64,000 nucleotides of DNA from Bacteroidota bacterium. GTDB lineage: Bacteria; Bacteroidota; Bacteroidia; Chitinophagales; Saprospiraceae. This document shows, in pieces, positions 8,283-16,496 of the stretch. Both the position numbers and the translations under genes were made by a program. The stretch spans positions 1 to 64,000 of the forward strand of contig WGNL01000011.1 in NCBI GenBank assembly GCA_016124585.1, read 5' to 3'. Every line of letters starts with the position of its first letter. Positions within the stretch are counted from its first letter, which is position 1. Below the pieces are notes generated by a model. It searched no databases. It had not been told where the DNA came from and saw only the letters and a list, made by a program, of their open reading frames with translations.

Positions 8283-9953
8283 CTAATCATGTTTCAGGAT
8301 GTAGATACTGTCCACACTCGGGGGGAGCCAGCGTTCGTACGGAAATCCTTTTTGCTTCGTAAAAACTCGGATATCGCCAAAAGCAACCACGTAGTCGTCT
8401 TTATCTACCCACCACCAGCTCTTCCACTTTCCGTTGAACTTTGGTCCCGGTTTGTACCAGCCGTTGAATTCAAAACCGCCGTCAATCTGGTTGCGCTTTA
8501 CGCCCATTTCATCGGTCAAATAATGCAATGCTTGCCACCTAGCTCTGTTCCAGCTGAAATAATCATGGGTGGCAGTGATGGCGTATCCAGCCATGATGGC
8601 AAGAAAAAAGCCAGCTGCAAGCAATTGTTTTTTATCAAATAAAATATTCTGCCCTTGCAGAAGGACAGCAGTCAGAAACGGCACTAAGACTAGATGGTAA
8701 CGGTCGAGAAAATATAATTCCGTGAGCAAAAAACCAGTATAGGACAACAAGAAAGCCCATAAAAATACCGATTGCTGCCGTGGTTTGCCAGCGGTAGCAA
8801 AGCCATGATAAATACTGGGAATCAAAGTTAGCAGGAAAATGATGCCCAAGGATGCACCCACTGCTTTCACGGCAATCAGGGCAGTTTTGCCCAGTGCAGG
8901 GTTTACATTGACCCAAAATGCAGCATCCTTCAAGGTCTTAGGGCCAATGCCAAGGTTGTAGATCATGTTGCCCAGCGGATAGTCTTTCCAAGCATAAATA
9001 AAGCAAATGGACAGAAGCATTGTGATTCCAAATGTCCACCAGCGTAGTTTTCGATTGGCCTTCCGCAATTGAGGCACCACGAAAGGGACTGTGACGGGAG
9101 ACAGAAAAAAGCCAAGGAAAAAAAGTAGCAATCCGATGCGGCGCAAACACTCAAGGTAATAGCCTTCTCCGCCAAAACGGTTCAGCAATTTATCGAGGCT
9201 GCCGTATGCTTCGGGCAGGCCTTGAGTTGCTTCATACCATTTTGTGAAGCCCAAATAAGCAGCTGCACAAAGTGCCAGCGGTGTCATTGCCACTAGCAAT
9301 GACCGCCAATTGAATCCCTGGCGGTATAGCCACAAGACGGCAAAAGCCAGTGGCCCAGCCATGCCCAGTTGCCGTACCATAGTTGCCAGCAATGCAAAAA
9401 CGGTGGCCCAAATGACTTGCTTCAGCTCTCCAGAATTTGCTGATTTTAAATAAAAATAGGTACTCCAAAGGAACAAGGAAAGGAACGGCACATCCGTCAT
9501 AAAAGTCGCCGAAAGAGAAAAGTAAATTGGGTTGAACATCAGCACCAAGGTGCCGAGGCTGGCCAATCGACGACTTGCTCCCATCTCGATGAAAATGTGC
9601 CAAGCTGCCACCAGTCCTCCAAACCCGAGCAACATGGTGGAAAAGCGTAAAACTTCATGTGAAAACCCAAATACCTTGCAAAACCCTGCGCCCCAAAAAA
9701 TTTGGGTGAGGCGGGTCATGGCCGGCCAATCATCAAGTTTTAGCCGACCTTCTTGGGAGAGGTACCAGACATCCTTCGCATAGGCCCAGTCGTCGTTAAG
9801 TGGGAAATTGCCTGCTGGGTGGATAACAAACAAGACCGCCAACCAAGTCAAGGCCAGTAAAGCGAGGTGTTGGAAGTCTGTTTTTTGTAAACTCAAAGTA
9901 AATTCGATTGGATGAAGGGCCACTAAAGTGGCTAGACAAATTCTTGCCGCCAA
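8283..9953 (-). CDS. GT39-like (ArnT/PMT type) membrane glycosyltransferase
   Basis: Polytopic membrane protein with about ten to twelve hydrophobic helices and the layout of GT-C glycosyltransferases. The first periplasmic loop carries an acidic pair (LNDDWAYAK; D54 and D55 counting from the TTG start), where the catalytic Asp/Glu sits in this fold, and a short soluble C-terminal domain rich in Trp follows the last helix. Such enzymes move a sugar from a polyprenyl-phosphate donor to a lipid, glycan or protein in the periplasm; donor and acceptor are unknown. The only start in frame near the expected N-terminus is TTG (9953) or a TTG 19 codons later (9896); no ATG precedes the first helix, so the start is uncertain. 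Confidence 0.75.
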   Translation of the reverse strand: MAARICLATLVALHPIEFTLSLQKTDFQHLALLALTWLAVLFVIHPAGNFPLNDDWAYAKDVWYLSQEGRLKLDDWPAMTRLTQIFWGAGFCKVFGFSHEVLRFSTMLLGFGGLVAAWHIFIEMGASRRLASLGTLVLMFNPIYFSLSATFMTDVPFLSLFLWSTYFYLKSANSGELKQVIWATVFALLATMVRQLGMAGPLAFAVLWLYRQGFNWRSLLVAMTPLALCAAAYLGFTKWYEATQGLPEAYGSLDKLLNRFGGEGYYLECLRRIGLLLFFLGFFLSPVTVPFVVPQLRKANRKLRWWTFGITMLLSICFIYAWKDYPLGNMIYNLGIGPKTLKDAAFWVNVNPALGKTALIAVKAVGASLGIIFLLTLIPSIYHGFATAGKPRQQSVFLWAFLLSYTGFLLTELYFLDRYHLVLVPFLTAVLLQGQNILFDKKQLLAAGFFLAIMAGYAITATHDYFSWNRARWQALHYLTDEMGVKRNQIDGGFEFNGWYKPGPKFNGKWKSWWWVDKDDYVVAFGDIRVFTKQKGFPYERWLPPSVDSIYILKHD

Positions 9954-10307
9954 AATAGGAGAAAATTTGGAGGGAGCCCCATTTCACCTTTCTGATGAAG
10001 TGTGAATGCGAATGACGGTTTTAGCAAATTGGGCAGTTTTTTGTTCTTTCTTAAAATTTTCTTAAAAAAAGTTTCTTTCATGTTGTCAAAAGAACGTTAA
10101 TTTGCCAATCGAAATAAAGCAAAGCGAAAAACAACTTTGAGCAATAATATTTGCGCAAGGTTTTCAAAAAAACTTTACGAAAATTTGGAAATCCACTCGG
10201 CAGCAAATCAGTCTTTGGGTAAAATGGTTTAAGAATAAATGGTAGTACAATCTTTTATACTGTGAGGGCACCTAAGCCTTCATAATAACAGTCGGGTGAT
10301 TTCTTAC
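9954..10307. other. intergenic region with a possible short transcript before lolD
   Basis: No protein-coding gene seen. The region is AT-rich and separates the divergent glycosyltransferase and lolD genes. Its right-hand end (about 10214-10307) contains TTTG and TA-rich segments and a short GGGC/GCC hairpin at about 10265-10279, and leads straight into the intrinsic terminator at 10308-10343. A terminator here ends a transcript made inside this region and not that of any visible gene, so a small RNA or a regulated leader of lolD is possible. Confidence 0.35.
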
Positions 10308-10343
10308 AAGAGCGAGGCATCAAATGCCGTCGCTCTTTTTTTT
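10308..10343 (+). terminator. intrinsic terminator upstream of lolD
   Basis: Arm AAGAGCGAGGCA at 10308-10319 pairs with TGCCGTCGCTCTT at 10325-10337 (one bulged base), followed by T residues to 10343. It lies 75 nt before the lolD start codon and points along the plus strand, with no plus-strand gene upstream of it for at least 10 kb in the window. Confidence 0.75.
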
Positions 10344-10418
10344 GTGATTACTTTTGCGACCCTTGTTTATTGGTCCTTGTATTACTCTTACACTCAATAT
10401 CCAAATCATTCAATTTTA

Positions 10419-11078
10419 ATGATAAAAGCTACCAACATCCACAAGTCATATGGAAAGCTACAGGTGCTCAAGGGAGTTGACCTAGAGATACGAAAAGGAG
10501 AAATCGTAAGCATCGTCGGCAAATCAGGTGCAGGAAAGAGTACGCTTTTGCATATCCTTGGCACCCTCGACCGAGCAGACCAAGGCGAGGTGATTTTTGA
10601 TGGCATCAATGTTAATTCCCTGAAGAACAACGAGTTGGCTAAATTTCGAAATACTCGAATTGGTTTTGTTTTTCAGTTCCACCACTTGTTGCCTGAGTTC
10701 ACAGCTGTGGAGAATGTCTGCATACCAGCCTTCATCAATGGTATGGCCGAAGCTCCTGCCCAAGCCCGTGCCAAGGAACTGCTGGATTACTTGGGCCTTT
10801 CATCCCGCCTGACACACAAGCCTACACAGCTTTCTGGTGGGGAACAGCAGCGTGTGGCTGTGGCTAGGGCCTTGATGAACCAACCCACCGTCATCTTTGC
10901 CGACGAGCCTACCGGTAACCTCGATACGGCATCCTCCCAAGAACTTCACCAACTTATTTTTCAGCTTCGAAAAGACTTTAGCCAAACCTTCCTCATCGTC
11001 ACACATAACATGGAACTGGCTGCTATGAGCGACCGGACAGTGGAAATGCAGGATGGGAACCTGAAAATGAATGATTGA
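10419..11078 (+). CDS. lolD: ABC transporter ATP-binding protein LolD
   Basis: ATPase of the LolCDE/MacB class, which powers release of lipoproteins from the inner membrane to the periplasmic carrier. Residues 34-41 are the Walker A GKSGAGKS; further on are the ABC signature [15 protein letters not shown] and Walker [13 protein letters not shown], and a His switch in VTHN. The 219 aa fit LolD. The ATG at 10419 ([12 protein letters not shown]) is chosen because the open frame upstream runs through the terminator at 10308-10343 and gives no homologous sequence. No LolC/E permease is adjacent, which is common in Bacteroidota, so MacB-like or FtsE-like partners are not excluded. Confidence 0.87.
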   Translation: MIKATNIHKSYGKLQVLKGVDLEIRKGEIVSIVGKSGAGKSTLLHILGTLDRADQGEVIFDGINVNSLKNNELAKFRNTRIGFVFQFHHLLPEFTAVENVCIPAFINGMAEAPAQARAKELLDYLGLSSRLTHKPTQLSGGEQQRVAVARALMNQPTVIFADEPTGNLDTASSQELHQLIFQLRKDFSQTFLIVTHNMELAAMSDRTVEMQDGNLKMND

Positions 11079-11098
11079 AGGGGTAGCTGACCGATATT

Positions 11099-11773
11099 TC
11101 AATCATCGATTTTCCAATCTATTGTTGCTTGACCGTTTGCGGCCAAAAACTCATTGGCTTTGCTGAAATGTGCACAGCCATTAAAGGCACCACCAGCAAG
11201 TGGGGAGGGATGTGCAGCTTCCAGGACTAAGTGCTTGAAGGGATCAATTAAAGCGGCTTTTTGCTTCGCAAAATTGCCCCAAAGCATGAAGACCAGCCCA
11301 TTGCGGCCTTCGGAAAGCTTACTGATAACGGCATCCGTGAAACGATGCCATCCAATTTTGGCATGGGAATTCGATGTGCCTTTCTCAACCGTGAGTGCTG
11401 CATTTAAGAGGAAAACACCTTGTTCTGCCCATTTGGTCAAGTCGCCGTGCTTTGGAACAGGGCAGCCAAGGTCAGCTTCCAATTCTTTGTAAATATTGCG
11501 AAGCGAAGGAGGTATGGCAACGCCACGAGGCACTGAAAAAGAAAGGCCCATCGCCTCTCCAGGCTTGATGTAGGGGTCTTGTCCAAGAATGACCACTTTT
11601 ACTTTTTCAAATGGGGTGGTATTGAAAGCATTAAAAATCAGCGGGCCCGGTGGGTAAACAGTTTTGCCAGCACCAATTTCTTTTTTCAAAAATGCGGTGA
11701 TAGCTTGAAAATATGGTTGCTCAAACTCTGAAGTCAATGCTTCTTTCCAGCTTTCCTCAATTTTTACGCTCAT
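11099..11773 (-). CDS. ung: uracil-DNA glycosylase
   Basis: Family 1 uracil-DNA glycosylase, which cuts uracil from DNA as the first step of base-excision repair. Motif A GQDPY (with catalytic Asp66 of VILGQDPYIK) is followed by the GLSFSV segment, and the DNA-intercalation loop HPSPLAGG lies near the C-terminus, so both halves of the active site are present. The 224 aa match the bacterial enzyme. It converges with lolD, the two stop codons lying about 20 nt apart, so they probably share a transcription end region. Confidence 0.95.
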   Translation of the reverse strand: MSVKIEESWKEALTSEFEQPYFQAITAFLKKEIGAGKTVYPPGPLIFNAFNTTPFEKVKVVILGQDPYIKPGEAMGLSFSVPRGVAIPPSLRNIYKELEADLGCPVPKHGDLTKWAEQGVFLLNAALTVEKGTSNSHAKIGWHRFTDAVISKLSEGRNGLVFMLWGNFAKQKAALIDPFKHLVLEAAHPSPLAGGAFNGCAHFSKANEFLAANGQATIDWKIDD

Positions 11774-11912
11774 GTTGTTGGGTGAGTTTTCATTATTTCG
11801 TTGGTCATTGTGACATGGCGTACAAGGTAAGGATTTGATGGGAAAACGAAACTTAGAAACGGATTTTCGAGTTTTCGGTATGCTGCTAGGTGAAAGCTTT
11901 GGAGTAAAAAAC

Positions 11913-11920
11913 TACCTTTG
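11913..11920 (+). promoter_or_regulatory. -7 box (TACCTTTG) of the tRNA-Arg gene
   Basis: Exact match to the Bacteroidota -7 consensus TAnnTTTG, 30 nt before the mature tRNA 5' end. No clear TTG was found at the usual 19-20 nt upstream. Confidence 0.55.
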
Positions 11921-11950
11921 CCGCCGAAAAAAAAAGTTCTTTGTACAATT

Positions 11951-12023
11951 GGCCCCGTAGCTCAGTGGATAGAGCATCTGCCTTCTAAGCAGAGGGTCCC
12001 TGGTTCGAATCCAGGCGGGGTCA
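11951..12023 (+). tRNA. tRNA-Arg (anticodon UCU)
   Basis: Full cloverleaf of 73 nt. The acceptor stem GGCCCCG pairs with CGGGGTC (one G-T pair), the D arm is GCTCAGTGGATAGAGC, the anticodon stem TCTGC/GCAGA encloses the loop CTTCTAA with anticodon TCT, and the T arm CCTGG-TTCGAAT-CCAGG is standard. The discriminator base is A. CCA is not encoded. It decodes AGA (and AGG by wobble). Confidence 0.97.
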
Positions 12024-12072
12024 CAACCTGCATTTGCAATTTATTGCAAAACAGTTCGTCAAAACAAAAAAC

Positions 12073-12106
12073 GGGAGCAGTCAAAAGGCTGGCTCCCATT
12101 TTTGTT
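12073..12106. terminator. bidirectional terminator between tRNA-Arg and the LptF/G gene
   Basis: GGGAGC (12073-12078) pairs with GCTCCC (12092-12097), with further partial pairing inside the loop, and is flanked by an A-run on the left and ATTTTTGTTTT on the right. It can end the tRNA transcript on the plus strand and the permease transcript, whose stop codon is at 12107-12109, on the minus strand. Confidence 0.75.
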
Positions 12107-13843
12107 TTAAACCTTTTGGTTCCTTTTCCACCATCTAAACAGCCATTTAAAGCTGAAAAATTCGCCAATCTGCCCGATTCCAATATCCCGCATGGCCCAA
12201 TAAGTCAGTGCCAAACCCATCGGAAATACTACAATAGTGTTCATCCAGGCAGCCCAAACGGCATCTATTACGAAGCGCTCCGCAATGTTTTTGCTGAAAA
12301 TGCTGGTAACAATAAACAGCATGAAGAAAACAATGGAAATCAGCAATGGCCATCCGAACCCACCCTTCCGTACGATAGCGCCCATTGGCGCTCCCACAAA
12401 CAAGAAAATCAGGCATGCTAGTGCCAAACTGAACTTTGAGTGGAATTCAAAAACGTGCTTTACCCTAGATTCTTTGGTGTTTTGCAAAGAACGAAGGGTC
12501 GTGGCAGCCTGGTCTTGGATGACGTGGATGGGGCTTTTGGCTTTTTCCAGCAACTCGCTTTGGCGACTCGCTTCAAAGGTCTCAAGGAAAGACCCATACT
12601 GATTGAGGGGTTTGTCTAGTACCTGCTTAAAGCCTATTTCTTCTTGTGGCTTAGCTGGTTCGGGCTTTTTGGGTGGTTGTGTTTCTTTGGCTTTTGGCTT
12701 GGTTATTTTGGGAGTGGCCGGCTTTGCCTGCTTAACAGGCGGAACTGCTGGTTTTTTTTCGATTGTTTTGACAACTGTTTTTTTTGCTGCTGCCGAGTCT
12801 ATTTTCTGAGGCTTGGGTTTAGCGATGGCAGTGTCTGGATGTAACTTTTTTGCAGCATTGATAGAGTCCATTTGAGCCCTTTTTGCTGCTGCTTCTTGTC
12901 TTTGGCGTTCCTTGTTTTTTTCCTGAAGCTGTTTGTTGAGAAAGAAAAAATGGCGGCTGTTGCTTTCGGACATCCTACTGCCTTTTTCCTTAATTTCTCG
13001 ATCAATCGAATCAATAGCCACCAAGAGTTGGCGGTTGCTGAGCATGGTGTGGTGCGATTTAAAAAGGCTCTCATCAGTACGGTCCAGTTCGAATTGGTCG
13101 AGGTCAAAGACTTTTGTCCATGACTCGAATTTGGAACGCATAAGCGGGTAGTTGCGCTTGCCATTTACAGTGATTGGCTTTGGCTCCGAAATCTGCTGAC
13201 CGTTGTACAGCTGCATCACAAAATATTTGTGGTCTTCTGACCCGAACATTTTGCCGCTATCCGCAGCAACCATCGAGAGGCGGGCCTGGCTTGCCTCGTT
13301 ATTGTCGTATAGAAGCACATCCTTGATGGTGCTGTTGTCAGGTAGTTTGTCGCCAATTCTGATGGAAAAGCCTTGGAAATCTTGGTTAAACAAACTTTCC
13401 TCCAAGCTCAAGGCAGGCTTCTGCTGCCTGATATCGTACAGTCGGGATTTGAATTTTAGATTGGAAACAGGGATGAAATAATTGGAACAAAAAAATGAAA
13501 AAAGGCCAATCATGCTTGTGATGACCATTAGGGGAAGCATGGTACGCCAGAGCGAGACCCCTGCCGATTTCATGCTGGAAAGCTCGTATCTCTCCGCTAA
13601 ATTGCCCAGAACCATTACCGAAGAAATCAATACCGCAACAGGCAACGACAGTGGGATCATGCTGATGGACAAATAACCGACCAACTCGGTTAGCAAGAAA
13701 AAACCAACCCCTTTCCCTGCAATATCATCAATGTACAGCCAAAGCGTCTGCATCACAAACACGAAGAGTGCAATGAAAAACGTCACGATGAACGGAGGAA
13801 TAAATGACGTGATTAGGAGCCTATCTAATTTTTTCAGTTCCAA
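12107..13843 (-). CDS. LptF/LptG family permease with a long Lys/Pro-rich insertion
   Basis: Inner-membrane permease of the YjgP/YjgQ (LptF/LptG) family, which extracts lipopolysaccharide with LptB. Three N-terminal helices follow LDRLLITSFIPPF, then a large periplasmic region and three C-terminal helices (ending with LTYWAMRDIG). Between about 12630 and 12990 the periplasmic part carries a charged coiled-coil-like stretch and a low-complexity segment rich in Lys, Pro, Ala and Thr, so the protein (578 aa) is longer than LptF/G of Proteobacteria (about 360). The start is set at TTG 13843 because a TACCTTTG -7 box lies at 13875-13868 and would put the transcription start just upstream; the longer open frame overlaps fabG antisense and is not credible. 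Diverges from fabG. Confidence 0.85.
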   Translation of the reverse strand: MELKKLDRLLITSFIPPFIVTFFIALFVFVMQTLWLYIDDIAGKGVGFFLLTELVGYLSISMIPLSLPVAVLISSVMVLGNLAERYELSSMKSAGVSLWRTMLPLMVITSMIGLFSFFCSNYFIPVSNLKFKSRLYDIRQQKPALSLEESLFNQDFQGFSIRIGDKLPDNSTIKDVLLYDNNEASQARLSMVAADSGKMFGSEDHKYFVMQLYNGQQISEPKPITVNGKRNYPLMRSKFESWTKVFDLDQFELDRTDESLFKSHHTMLSNRQLLVAIDSIDREIKEKGSRMSESNSRHFFFLNKQLQEKNKERQRQEAAAKRAQMDSINAAKKLHPDTAIAKPKPQKIDSAAAKKTVVKTIEKKPAVPPVKQAKPATPKITKPKAKETQPPKKPEPAKPQEEIGFKQVLDKPLNQYGSFLETFEASRQSELLEKAKSPIHVIQDQAATTLRSLQNTKESRVKHVFEFHSKFSLALACLIFLFVGAPMGAIVRKGGFGWPLLISIVFFMLFIVTSIFSKNIAERFVIDAVWAAWMNTIVVFPMGLALTYWAMRDIGIGQIGEFFSFKWLFRWWKRNQKV

Positions 13844-14024
13844 AAACGGTTGTTTTATAACAAAACGCAAAGGTAAGGGAAGCGTTGCATGGATTTGCTT
13901 TCTGTTAAGGATTGCTCTATTGTTGAACGTTAATGGAGCTGGCGTTAGATTTTGAAGGATAAGCCAGAGGTCAGGCTTGCGGTTTTTTTTACCTTCACGC
14001 CGGAATTTTAAAACTACAAACAAC

Positions 14025-14774
14025 ATGAATTTACTTACGGGAAAAGTGGCCCTAGTTACGGGCGGTTCAAGAGGCATTGGTGCAGCTATCGTCCGCAGAA
14101 TGGTGGAAGAAGGCGCTGACGTGGCATTCACCTATCTTTCATCGGCTGAAAAAGCCAATGCCTTGGCTGCGGAACTGACCAATAACCACGGTGTGCAAGT
14201 ACGGGCCTATGCATCGAATGCTGCCGATTTTGCACAAGCGGAGACACTGGTGAGTGACGTACTCCGTGATTTTGGAAAAATCGACATCCTGGTCAACAAT
14301 GCAGGCATTACCCGTGACAACCTCATGCTCCGAATGAGTGAGGACCAGTGGGATGAAGTAATAAATACAAACCTCAAGTCTGTTTTCAACCTGACTAAAC
14401 ACGCCATGAAGCCGATGCTGAAAGCCAAATCTGGCAGCATTATCAACATGAGCAGCATTGTGGGCGTAACTGGCAATGCAGGACAAGCCAATTATGCCGC
14501 CTCAAAAGCAGGCATTTTTGGTTTCACAAAATCAATTGCAAAGGAGGTAGGCTCCCGCAGTATCCGTTGCAATGCAATCGCTCCAGGTTTCATTGAAACG
14601 GAAATGACAGAGGCTTTGGATGAAAAGACTAAGGAAGCCTATTTTGCCAGTATCCCAATGAAGCGTTTTGGAAAAGGGGAGGAAGTCGCCAATGTCTGCG
14701 TCTTTCTAGGTTCCGATATGTCAGCATATGTCTCTGGACAAACCATCAGTGTTTGTGGTGCGCTGAATTGCTAA
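14025..14774 (+). CDS. fabG: 3-oxoacyl-[acyl-carrier-protein] reductase FabG
   Basis: Short-chain dehydrogenase that reduces 3-oxoacyl-ACP with NADPH in fatty-acid elongation. It shows the cofactor motif TGGSRGIG near the N-terminus, the structural NNAG, the catalytic Ser in NMSSIVG and the YxxxK pair in NYAASKAG, and closes with SGQTISVCGALNC, close to the usual VNGGMYM-type ending. The 249 aa match FabG. The ATG at 14025 is preferred to the longer open frame, which starts 48 nt upstream in the likely promoter region. It diverges from the LptF/G gene. Confidence 0.93.
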   Translation: MNLLTGKVALVTGGSRGIGAAIVRRMVEEGADVAFTYLSSAEKANALAAELTNNHGVQVRAYASNAADFAQAETLVSDVLRDFGKIDILVNNAGITRDNLMLRMSEDQWDEVINTNLKSVFNLTKHAMKPMLKAKSGSIINMSSIVGVTGNAGQANYAASKAGIFGFTKSIAKEVGSRSIRCNAIAPGFIETEMTEALDEKTKEAYFASIPMKRFGKGEEVANVCVFLGSDMSAYVSGQTISVCGALNC

Positions 14775-14938
14775 TTGTTTTTGAAAACAAGCATTTCGTC
14801 CACTAGAGTTTGGCTAAAAACAAGTTGTGGATTGCAATGGCAAACTATTTGCATTGTGGCTTTTCGTCAATCGAAATTGACATTAGGAACACCTCCCGTT
14901 CCAGCATTAAGCCACTAATTTTGCTAAGCACATTCACC

Positions 14939-15163
14939 ATGGGACGCCAAGCACCTAAAACAAAGCAAACGGTAGAACACCAGTGCATAGGCCACAAGGA
15001 AGGCGATTGGGTCATTTTTATTTGCCCTGTTTGTCGTGACTACCAACGTCACATCAACTGTGTGACAAAGGAGGTTAAAGTCCAAAAAGGGAGTTCCAAT
15101 GCCGTGCATGTGGGCTCACATGCGCCAGTAACGACGAACTCAGCGACTTTTAGCTTCAACTAA
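14939..15163 (+). CDS. small Cys-rich (zinc-ribbon-like) hypothetical protein
   Basis: Encodes 74 aa beginning MGRQAPKTKQTVEHQC. It holds Cys and His residues in the arrangement C-x2-H ... C-x2-C ... H-x2-C (QCIGHKEG, ICPVCRDYQ, HINCV), which suggests one zinc-binding knuckle. The tail is Ser/Thr/Val-rich. A TAATTTTG sequence at 14916-14923 fits the -7 consensus and would start transcription only a few bases before this ATG. I do not recognise the family. The upstream extension of the frame (from 14810) is not supported. Confidence 0.5.
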   Translation: MGRQAPKTKQTVEHQCIGHKEGDWVIFICPVCRDYQRHINCVTKEVKVQKGSSNAVHVGSHAPVTTNSATFSFN

Positions 15164-15258
15164 AAGCTAGTTCCAACAAGGATATGCCGCCTTGCTGTGA
15201 TTTATAAGTCGCCAAATTTTTACCAAAATAGAAGTAGGGAAAGAAAGGAAAGCCAAGT

Positions 15259-15567
15259 TTAATTTTGCGAGAAGCTACGCACGGCGTTGTTTACCTTGCT
15301 AATAGCTCTTTTGTTGGCTACGAACTTAATGCCATCCAGCATGTCAATGGAACTGACGATGCCTGTCTGTTGCAATACTTGCAGATGCTCTAAGATGTAA
15401 GATTCTTGCAATCGCAAAGAAGCTGCTAACCTAGATGTATCCATGCCACCTTTGTCAAGCAATTTATTGACGATCGCAAATCGGTGCTTGTGGTTAAAGA
15501 CCCGTAGCAGATTCATGGCCAATTCGACTTTTTCGCCGTTTAGGCAAGGGGGATTCTTCGTGTTCAT
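15259..15567 (-). CDS. winged-helix (ArsR-like) transcriptional regulator
   Basis: A 102-aa DNA-binding protein with an ArsR-like winged helix: the helix-turn-helix part reads LRVFNHKHRFAIVNKLLDKG, then TSRLAASLRLQESYILEHLQ with the recognition helix, and the wing is the GIVSSIDMLDGIKFVAN segment. It has no obvious metal-binding Cys pair in the recognition helix, only one Cys near the N-terminus. The ATG at 15567 is chosen because a good promoter ends just upstream of it (15600-15629). An inverted repeat upstream of the -33 box suggests autoregulation. Target genes unknown. Confidence 0.75.
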   Translation of the reverse strand: MNTKNPPCLNGEKVELAMNLLRVFNHKHRFAIVNKLLDKGGMDTSRLAASLRLQESYILEHLQVLQQTGIVSSIDMLDGIKFVANKRAISKVNNAVRSFSQN

Positions 15568-15599
15568 TAAATGTGGTAACTGGTTAAAGGTAGAAGCGC

Positions 15600-15672
15600 C
15601 AAAGATAGGAGGACACATTGATTTAACAATAGCGTTCAGATTTTTTTTAGAATAATAATTAAATAACGCTAT
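15600..15672 (-). promoter_or_regulatory. promoter with upstream inverted repeat for the winged-helix gene
   Basis: On the minus strand TTG (15629-15627) is separated by 19 nt from TATCTTTG (15607-15600), an exact match to the Bacteroidota -33/-7 pattern. An 8-bp inverted repeat, ATAGCGTT at 15629-15636 and AACGCTAT at 15665-15672, begins at the -33 box, a plausible site for an activator or for the gene's own product. Confidence 0.6.
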
Positions 15673-15923
15673 CCCCAAATTGCATTTTATGAGGGCAGTA
15701 CATAGTGCAACTGTTTGCAACTACAAGTTTTTTGAGGAAAACTGTGGACTAGACTAATCCTGTAAATAGCTGTTTTTCAGTAATACACATAAGGCTTTTT
15801 TGTGGCAACTCATCGGCTGGCGCGCTGAAATGGCAATGAATGCTAATTTGACAATCATTTTTTTTTCTAAAAATCTGTCGTCCCCTTAAATTGATGCTTG
15901 TTTGTTGAAATAAAGCTTGAAAA
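15673..15923. other. intergenic stretch without recognised features
   Basis: This is the part of the 15568-15923 gap not covered by the promoter. It is AT-rich with several T-runs (e.g. 15860-15869), and no open frame, strong hairpin or consensus promoter was found. It lies downstream of the minus-strand DUF983 gene and may simply be that gene's 3' region. Confidence 0.5.
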
Positions 15924-16325
15924 TCACTTACTCACTGCCACCGCTTCTGAGGCTTTTGGGTCAAACTTCACATTCATGTTGATCCAAATCGCCCGTGCCA
16001 CCCGAAAGAACCACACGAACAAGAATGAGATGACGATAAGCAACACCACGAAGCTTGCATTGACTGACAAGTCGGTCAACCACAGCAACGCTCCCACAAA
16101 ACCCAAACAGAAAAAGGCAGTAATGATGTAGGAGATGAACATGGCACCATAGTAAAACCCTGGGCCGAGGAAATATTTTTGTCCACATTTTGGACAAGTT
16201 TCGGGCATATCGAAGGGCTTGTTAAAAGAAAACGAGCCGGTAAGGAAAAGATCGCCTTCGTGGCAGCGAGGACATTTTAGGTTCAGGATGCTGTATGCTT
16301 TTGTGCCTTTTTTTAGTACGCTCAT
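15924..16325 (-). CDS. DUF983 domain-containing membrane protein
   Basis: A 133-aa protein of the DUF983 family. The N-terminal half has two zinc-ribbon-type pairs, CPRCHEGDLF and CPKCGQKYFLGPGFYYGAM, followed by two transmembrane helices (about residues 63-85 and 92-112). The family is common in Bacteroidota and Alphaproteobacteria and its function is unknown. Three consecutive ATGs open the frame (16331-16325); the last is chosen. A consensus promoter lies at 16350-16378. Confidence 0.87.
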   Translation of the reverse strand: MSVLKKGTKAYSILNLKCPRCHEGDLFLTGSFSFNKPFDMPETCPKCGQKYFLGPGFYYGAMFISYIITAFFCLGFVGALLWLTDLSVNASFVVLLIVISFLFVWFFRVARAIWINMNVKFDPKASEAVAVSK

Positions 16326-16349
16326 CATCAATTTTTATCTGGTGCGCCG

Positions 16350-16378
16350 CAAAGGTAGCCAGAATGCCAGCCCTTCAA
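16350..16378 (-). promoter_or_regulatory. promoter of the DUF983 gene
   Basis: Minus-strand TTG at 16378-16376, an 18-nt spacer, then TACCTTTG at 16357-16350, matching the Bacteroidota sigma consensus. The start codon follows about 25 nt after the -7 box. Confidence 0.65.
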
Positions 16379-16457
16379 GGTGATTTTCGTCACAAGTGTT
16401 TTCAAAATTATTTTATGAAAATGTAAAACCAGTTTGGAAATTCCAAATGCTAAGCTT

Positions 16458-16476
16458 TACTTTGTAATTCAAAGTT
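16458..16476. promoter_or_regulatory. palindromic operator before the membrane protein-regulator pair
   Basis: TACTTTGTAATTCAAAGTT (19 nt) is the near-twin of the site at 17487-17505 before creD and has the same symmetric design (CTTTG...CAAAG). It ends 20 nt before the GTG start of the next gene. Its left arm overlaps a -7-like TTACTTTG (16457-16464), with a TTG at 16434-16436, 20 nt upstream. A protein bound here would block the promoter. The natural candidate is the winged-helix protein encoded at 17168. Confidence 0.65.
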
Positions 16477-16496
16477 CTTTTTGAAATAAACATACC

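Noticed and set aside
8241-8642. Plus-strand open frame of 133 codons
   Set aside because: Antisense shadow of the glycosyltransferase 3' end; no export, domain or start features.
13844-14131. N-terminal extension of the LptF/G permease
   Set aside because: It overlaps the fabG start region in antisense, has no homology-like sequence, and crosses a -7 promoter box at 13875-13868.
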